DNA of 64,000 nucleotides from NCBI GenBank assembly GCA_024036415.1, contig JAMWET010000681.1, positions 87,501-151,500 on the forward strand. Direction: 5' to 3'. Under the pieces are notes generated by a model. It did no database searches. It was given only the letters and a program-made list of their open reading frames with translations, and was not told the DNA's origin. This DNA is from Prochilodus magdalenae. Lineage: Eukaryota; Chordata; Actinopteri; Characiformes; Prochilodontidae. Positions 58,573 through 64,000 of this stretch are shown in pieces. Numbering within the stretch: the stretch's first letter is position 1; each line of letters starts with the position of its first letter. A program made the translations under genes and the position numbers.

Positions 58573-59520
58573 AAACAGACACAGGGAAATGACCTCTCCA
58601 GGCCGGACACTTTCTCCAGGTCCATATAGGCTAGTAGGCCACACGATATACAGGATGTTATGGTTTACTTAACATTTCACTGTGGTGTCCAGACAAGGTG
58701 CGTGGTGCCCCCCATTCATGTCTAGCGGTGATTTATAGCACTGAGGGCTATGTTTCCCTGTGGGACCACTTTGGAAGTCTTTATGAAGGATGCAGCTTTG
58801 TGGTTTTGAACCCCTCTGTAAACACGAGTGAAGCTTCGTATGTGACAGTGTACGTTAAGTGTGATCGAAAGTTGTCATTTAAAAGGCAAAGCGGATCCTG
58901 AAGTGGTTGGCTCATTTCCAGCCGACATGTATTTCACGGCGACTTCTGGAAATAACCTAGTCTGAATTTGAGTGGAATCTGAATCATTCTAACAAATTCC
59001 TTTGGCAGCAAAAATCATTCAGGGACAACAAGAAGCCTTAACGTCCTTCTGTTTGCTGTATGATGGTTTAGCGTATGATAGAATATACCCTCATCCTCAG
59101 GAGGAAAGAAGCTTACACAGCTCGCTGCACCCAGACCACCGGAGGGAAACTTGATGGGTAGGTGTGACATTTTGAAATTGAAGGTTTCCTTTTGGCTTAT
59201 GTCAGTATGTAAACGTACCATGTCCAAACGAGAGAAACATGAAGCGAGCCCACCAATCAGGCTACAGCAGTCACTTTGTTTTGAGCTTGTTTTGACTTGT
59301 TGGACAGAGCTTGGTTCTAGCCAATGGAACCTGTTCTCCTTCAGGGTTCTGTGCTGATGATGATGTGAATAGACGTCAGTGTGGGACTAATGAATGAGCT
59401 TCTATTAAAGACTGGTGGACTGAGAGACACTAGAGTCTCTTCACCTACACTGAGCTGATGAAGAGTCCTGTTCCAGAAATGATAATAGAACATTAGAGCC
59501 GTAATAAACCATGCTCCTGT
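58573..59520. other. Unique sequence
   Basis: No gene recognised. Confidence 0.4.
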
Positions 59521-59936
59521 TACTCTCCATACTTCAGTACATCTGAAGGTACATACTTTAGTACTGGTACTCTCCATACTTCAGTACATCTGAAGGTACA
59601 TACTTTAGTACTGGTACTCTCCATACTTAAGTACATCTGAAGGTACATACTTTAGTACTGGTACTCTCCATACTTAAGTACATCTGAAGGGACATACTTT
59701 AGTACTGTTACTCTCCATACTTAAGTACATCTGAAGGTACATGCTTTAGTACTGTTACTCCCCATACTTAAGTACATCTAAAGGTACATACTTTAGTACT
59801 GTTACTCTCCATACTTAAGTACATCTGAAGGTACATGCTTTAGTTCTGTTACTCCCCATACTTAAGTACATCTAAAGGTACATACTTTAGTACTGGTACT
59901 CTCCATACTTAAGTACATCTGAAGGTACATACTGTT
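59521..59936. repeat. 47-bp minisatellite, nine units
   Basis: Units start at 59521, 59568, 59615, 59662, 59709, 59756, 59803, 59850 and 59897, exactly 47 bp apart, with few substitutions. From the third unit on, each contains the perfect palindrome TACTTAAGTA; the first two have TACTTCAGTA. Variants TCCCC, ATGCTTT and TCTAAAG are scattered. Confidence 0.97.
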
Positions 59937-61020
59937 ACTAAATTGCAATCTTTTGTTGTTTATATGTTAAAAGTGCCCTTATGTTCCTGTAGTCTGTAGC
60001 TGCCTGTTATATGCTTGTGCTGTCTGCACAGCAGACTGCACGGGGCTTACTGCACATTAGGCAGACCCTCAAACTCTGACTGACCTGTTCCAGTACGCTG
60101 TGCTGATGTACACCAGCCAACACGCTAGACTTTTGCCTCCCTATTTTTAACCCTTTCTCCCACTGAGTAGTTAATTCCCCCATTAATCTTCTGATTTCAG
60201 ACTGATACAAATCAAACGGGAGGTTCTAGGTTCCTGTGGGGGATATGCGTCATGGTACACGGCAGTCGGAAACAGAGGCAAAGGTGAGCATGCACAAACG
60301 ACCCCTGCCTGGCGTGCGTCACTCATCACTGCGCTGTGCGGGCACTCTCATTAACATTTTCATTCTATTTACACTTAAGGTCACCATAGACTGGACGTGC
60401 CACACTGCAGGTGTCAGGTACCATCACACAGCAGACACAGTGCAGAGCACCGCTATACCAACTAGAAAATTCCAAGATGGCGGCGCCCTGTTCAGCAGCG
60501 GCTACTTTAGCTCCCGTTAGCTTTGACTTAGAACTACTGGCCCTCATGGTGAGAGCGCCAGTAAACATCAAGCTCAGGTTTATTTTTACTCCTGTATTAA
60601 TCACACTTGGCATCAGCTTTCCGTCTTCACAAACCTGCTGGTTTCAAGCTGAAAGACAAGAAGCAGGAAAAGACCAGGCTAGTAATATTAGCTGAGTTAG
60701 CGTTCTGCTAGTCTGGTTATCAGAAGAAGGACTGGCCTTCTCTGTGTACTGCCGTTCATGTATGATCTGCTACGGTTTTCTTTGGTCTCAGTATGGTTTA
60801 ACTATAGTGTGCTATGACAGACTGGGAAACTGAGCAATGCTCAGCAGAAACTACACTTTTAACCTGAAAAAGGAACAACCCCCAACCCCCCCGATTTTAG
60901 GTGTCAACCATTAGCATGTTCCTGAATGGTGTACAACATGGTCAGTTAAATAGCTACACTATATTATTTAATGTGTAAATTGTTTTAAATTATAAAGAAA
61001 AATGAAATTAAACTGTACAC
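59937..61020. other. Unique sequence with a YY1-like motif
   Basis: CCAAGATGGCGGCGCC lies at 60472-60487, a perfect match to the AAGATGGCGGC binding motif of YY1. An open frame passes through it (60411-60695) without a recognised domain. No promoter is claimed. Confidence 0.4.
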
Positions 61021-61180
61021 AGTTAGGGGGAGGCATGGGGATGCAGTGGGTTGGCTGTTGCATCACAGCATAAAGGGCCCGGGTTTGATTTCCGGTGCCA
61101 GGTGTCTTTTCTGTTTGGATGTTCACCTTGTGTCAATGCGGGTTTCCTCCAGGTTCTCTGGTTTACTCCTACAATCCAAA
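61021..61180 (+). repeat. tRNA-derived fish SINE, 5' half
   Basis: GGCATGGGGATGCAGTGGGT (box-A region), CATCACAGCATAAAGGGCCC, GGTTTGATTTCCGG (box-B-like), TTTCTGTTTGGATGTTCACC, GCGGGTTTCCTCCAGGTTCT and CCTACAATCCAAAAA follow the order of the common fish SINE whose 3' half is seen at 39.05 kb. Copy ends at the CCAAAAA segment. Confidence 0.8.
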
Positions 61181-61670
61181 AAAGACGAGGCACAGAAGAG
61201 GCTTTTAAAGATTTACTAAAAATAAAACACGTCCAGAGACGTAGTCAGAAAACGTGGGAAGGCAAATGGGAAACAAATAAAACAGGAATAATCCAGAATC
61301 TACGCTGAGGTACAGCACAAAGCCAAGAAACCAAAAGAGCATTCAGAGTAATCATAGCCTCGCAGGTACTGACGACACAAAGGCGTTACTTCCTGAAGGC
61401 GAGGACGACTGAGCAGCTTATAAAGACAATACCACAGGTGAGAATAATCAGTACTCAGGTGAGGCCGATCTTGCATTGGCTGCCAGCTGTGAGTGAGAGG
61501 TCACATGGAGTTCACAGGCACTTGAGCCTGTGCAGAAAACTGGAATATTAACATTACTGCGTTCTGTAAAATCAGAGTAAACACCTGATCTCTCCTTTCT
61601 GGCAGACTGGCAGAATAAAAGACCGCAGACTTAAAATCAGTTAGGGCAGCAGGGACCCCTACCACATTCC
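61181..61670. other. Possible decayed LTR-like sequence
   Basis: GACGTAGTCAGAAAACGTGG, AATAAAACAGGAATAATCCA and GCTTATAAAGACAATACCAC give a general likeness to LTRs of the type at 6.4 kb (a TATAAA-like box and an AATAAA signal), but no ends or target duplication can be seen. Confidence 0.25.
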
Positions 61671-61674
61671 CAAA

Positions 61675-61706
61675 ATAACCCTAACCCTAACCCGAACCCT
61701 AACTCA
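61675..61706 (-). repeat. Short telomere-like (CCCTAA)n tract
   Basis: AACCCTAACCCTAACCCGAA followed by CCCTAAC, about four units on the C-rich strand. Confidence 0.85.
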
Positions 61707-61764
61707 TAAAAATCTACAAGATTCATGTGACATACTGATCACTCAAAACAGCAAAAGCCACAAA

Positions 61765-62400
61765 ACATTTAGCAGACGCTCTTATCCAGAGCAACTTACA
61801 GCCGTGCTCAGTGTTCCGTTGGATAGTATTCCAGCTAGTACAGGAAGGTTAGAGCCTAAACTCACCATGAGCTCAGACACTGCCCGAACAGGGGACCAGT
61901 ACTGATACCTAGAGATCAATACACAGACATATATAAAGCATAAGAGCACTACCTGGCAACCAAGCCCAGCGCTCATACCTATAGAGAAGAACAGGTCATT
62001 ATAAGAGCAACACAAGTACATACACACATACCTTACACCTCTACTAGAGCTCACTCACTGAGGTGCGTTATAAGGAGACGGGTCTTCAGTCTGCGTTTGA
62101 AGACCGCGAGATACGCCGCTGTTCGGACAGCCAGTGGGAGTTCACTCCACCATCTGGGCTCCAGGACAGAAAAGAGTCTGGACGCTTGTCTTCCATGTGT
62201 CCTCAGGGATGGTGGGTCGGGTCGAGCTGTACTTGAAGCTGGAAGGGCTCGAGGTACAGATCAACTCTTCACCATTACTATATGGAGGGAGGGGCTGGTC
62301 CAGTCTTGGCTCTGTAGGCCTCAGAGTTTTAAATCTGATCAGGCAGCTACAGGAAGCCAGTGAAGGGGGTGCAGCAGTGGGGTGATGTGGGGAAGATTAA
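61765..62400 (+). repeat. Long fish interspersed repeat with GACGCTCTTATCCAGAGC head
   Basis: The head ATTTAGCAGACGCTCTTATC (core also at 8.94 kb) is followed by a second module from about 62070: ACGGGTCTTCAGTCTGCGTT, GAGTTCACTCCACCATCTGG, CCAGGACAGAAAAGAGTCTG, GGGATGGTGGGTCGGGTCGA and CAGGAAGCCAGTGAAGGGGG. This order is widely repeated in fish genomes. The 83- to 90-codon frames in it are incidental. Family name not certain. Confidence 0.75.
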
Positions 62401-63366
62401 AGATGAGTCGAGCTAAATGTGATGGAATACAGTTACCCTCTCCCACATCCTAAATACGTAACCCAAAAGGGTTGAGCTTAGATTAACCCGGTGATGTGGT
62501 ACAACCAGGGACATCAAGGCCAGTGTGGCAGCGTACGGGACATATGATAAAGTGGACCTAGGTATTAGGGTAAGATGCTCCAGAATGAAGAAGTGCTAAA
62601 CCGAGTGTTTTCTAAGTGTGTTATTAGAAACAGACAACCTCTCCAGCCGTGAGGAACCACTAGACAGACGGAAGACTTAAGGGAGTGGTGACAGGAGGGA
62701 TGCGCACCTGTTGTTTGCTTTTCTCCAGAAGGAGCAGGTTGAGGAAGTCGATTGGTTCCTTGGAGAGGCTGGAGCTCATGGATAATGCATTAGGCTCAGA
62801 TGATGGAGGTCACACAGTCAAACACTGTTAATGAGCAGAACAACACACGGAACCCGGTTCTCCTGATTTCCCTCTCTTTTTCTTTGATTGGTTCCCATAT
62901 TCTCAGTCAGGTCTGCACTTCGTTAATCAGCTCCGATGCTAGCCTCTATGTGGTCACCACACGCAGGCCAGGAGAAGACAACAGCCAGAAACAGGCTGTA
63001 CTCTGTGTGTCAGTTCTCCATGAGGTTCTTCATGTGACCCTAATAGCTGTAAATGAGGGTGTTACAATGCTAATTAATGAATTAATGAATTAATTAACTC
63101 ATTCATTCATTAATGTATGTATCTTGGTGGAGGATGGTGCTGTATTTTAAGGTGTACAATGTAAATCATAACATTTCTGAAGAAATAAGAAACCCAGCTG
63201 GTCGGAGGAAGCAGGAGAATGCTGAAACATCCATATGGACAGGAGCAGAAGCTGAATGCTTTACGAGGCGGATGGCAGGCAACGACTGGAAGGAGCAATG
63301 AATGAATGGGGGACATAGCTTTGGAGTCTTCCTGGCAGAACTTTCACCAAAGCTTCCATTTTTACG
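62401..63366. other. Unique sequence, start perhaps a decayed continuation of the repeat
   Basis: No gene recognised. An inverted patch of AATTAATGAATTAATGAATT against TCATTCATTCATTAATG lies at 63068-63115. Confidence 0.4.
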
Positions 63367-63462
63367 GTTAGGTTAAGATTAAGGTTAAGGTTAAGGTTAA
63401 GGTTAGGGTTAGGGTTAAGGTTAGGATTAGGGTTAGGGTTAGGGTTAGGGTTAAGGTTAGTT
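63367..63462 (+). repeat. Telomere-like (TTAGGG)n/(TTAAGG)n tract
   Basis: About 16 six-base units, mixing GGTTAA on the left with GGTTAG, GGATTAG and true TTAGGG on the right. The minus-strand Leu-Thr frame is its translation. Confidence 0.95.
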
Positions 63463-63599
63463 TGTCAGCGCTTGGTGTGTGCACCTCCATACCTCCATTA
63501 AAAACGATGGTTTCCAAATTGTGGATGCTGCAGAAGGCTTTAGGTCTCCAGGGAATTAATAACAGTGTATGTAATGACCCCACAATTCACAGAAACAAG

Positions 63600-63602
<3 letters not shown>
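63463..63602. other. Unique sequence
   Basis: Nothing recognised. Confidence 0.35.

Positions 63603-63658
<56 letters not shown>
63603..63658. repeat. (GT)n microsatellite
   Basis: About 27 uninterrupted GT units. Confidence 0.97.
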
Positions 63659-63885
63659 TTGTGATTACTTAAAAAATATAAATTACAAAGTTGCTTCTTT
63701 TTCAGAGGTATATTGTTGCTGGTCCATTTTATTTTTATTTTTCTAATTTTTCTCATTTTGTTTGGTGTGTTAAAATTTAATAATCAATAGAATCATCCAA
63801 ATGATTTGGTCCATTAACTCACATTTTACATCCTAATATTTTATATCCATCTATATCCATATTCTCTTCTAAACACTTTAATTTT
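63659..63885. other. AT-rich unique sequence
   Basis: Nothing recognised. Confidence 0.35.
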
Positions 63886-63972
63886 TTTTATTTATTTGTT
63901 TATTTTTATTTATTTGTTTATTTGTTTTATAGTTGTGTTTATTTATTTATTTATTTATTTATTCATTCATTT
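63886..63972. repeat. (TTTA)n/(TTTG) low-complexity tract
   Basis: TTTATTTATTTG-type units ending in TTCATTCATT near the window edge. Confidence 0.9.
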
Positions 63973-64000
63973 TTTGAGAAACTGTTCTGTTCTGAAATCC

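Noticed and set aside
61181..61540. Possible second LTR
   Set aside because: Without matching ends or target duplication the likeness to the 6.4-kb LTR is not enough to call it a mobile element.

Overview
The window looks like nuclear DNA from a ray-finned fish, most likely an ostariophysan (characin, catfish or cyprinid lineage). This rests on the repeats, not on any gene: Tc1-type transposon remnants, a tRNA-derived fish SINE, the fish repeat carrying a GACGCTCTTATCCAGAGC core, a palindromic element family common in characins, a solo LTR, and very dense (CA)n, (TA)n and (CT)n microsatellites. Repeat family assignments come from recalled similarity and were not searched.

I found no protein-coding gene, tRNA, rRNA or CRISPR array that I can support. 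The long open frames are either simple-repeat shadows (Leu/Ser or Arg/Glu runs from CT/GA tracts, Tyr/Ile runs from TA tracts, a Pro-Gln-Asp repeat from a 15-bp minisatellite) or dead transposase. The window therefore reads as intergenic DNA or large introns: unique sequence with scattered blocks that resemble conserved non-coding elements, cut up by repeats.

Layout. 1-9 kb: a Tc1 deletion derivative at the left edge, an ATT/GTT array, a VNTR next to a LINE reverse-transcriptase fragment, two copies of a short inverted-repeat element (called MITE-X here) and a solo LTR with a 5-bp target duplication. 9-15.3 kb: a SINE-like repeat, CA/CT arrays, a second Tc1 derivative, a different Tc1 transposase remnant, a palindromic element and a compound CA/TA array. 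16.5-21.5 kb: two large minisatellites, a 12-bp unit (about 1.28 kb) and a 17-bp unit (about 1.12 kb), both with internal structure. 22-32 kb: two more copies of the Tc1 derivative, a pair of diverged direct repeats and mostly unique sequence. 33-50 kb: mostly unique sequence with candidate regulatory blocks, a complete MITE-X copy (37.6-37.9 kb), a SINE 3' half, a third Tc1 lineage and another fish repeat. 50-64 kb: a palindromic element with a minisatellite grown inside it, a (CT)n tract and an 860-bp GA-rich array in opposite orientation, a 47-bp minisatellite, SINE and long-repeat copies, and telomere-like tracts in both orientations.

Nothing here acts as a gene system. The points most worth following are the MITE-X family, whose terminal repeat contains the TA tract that seems to seed microsatellites; the Tc1 deletion-derivative family with one shared junction; the 12-bp minisatellite with exact 240- and 300-bp higher-order repeats; and the minisatellite born inside a palindromic element.
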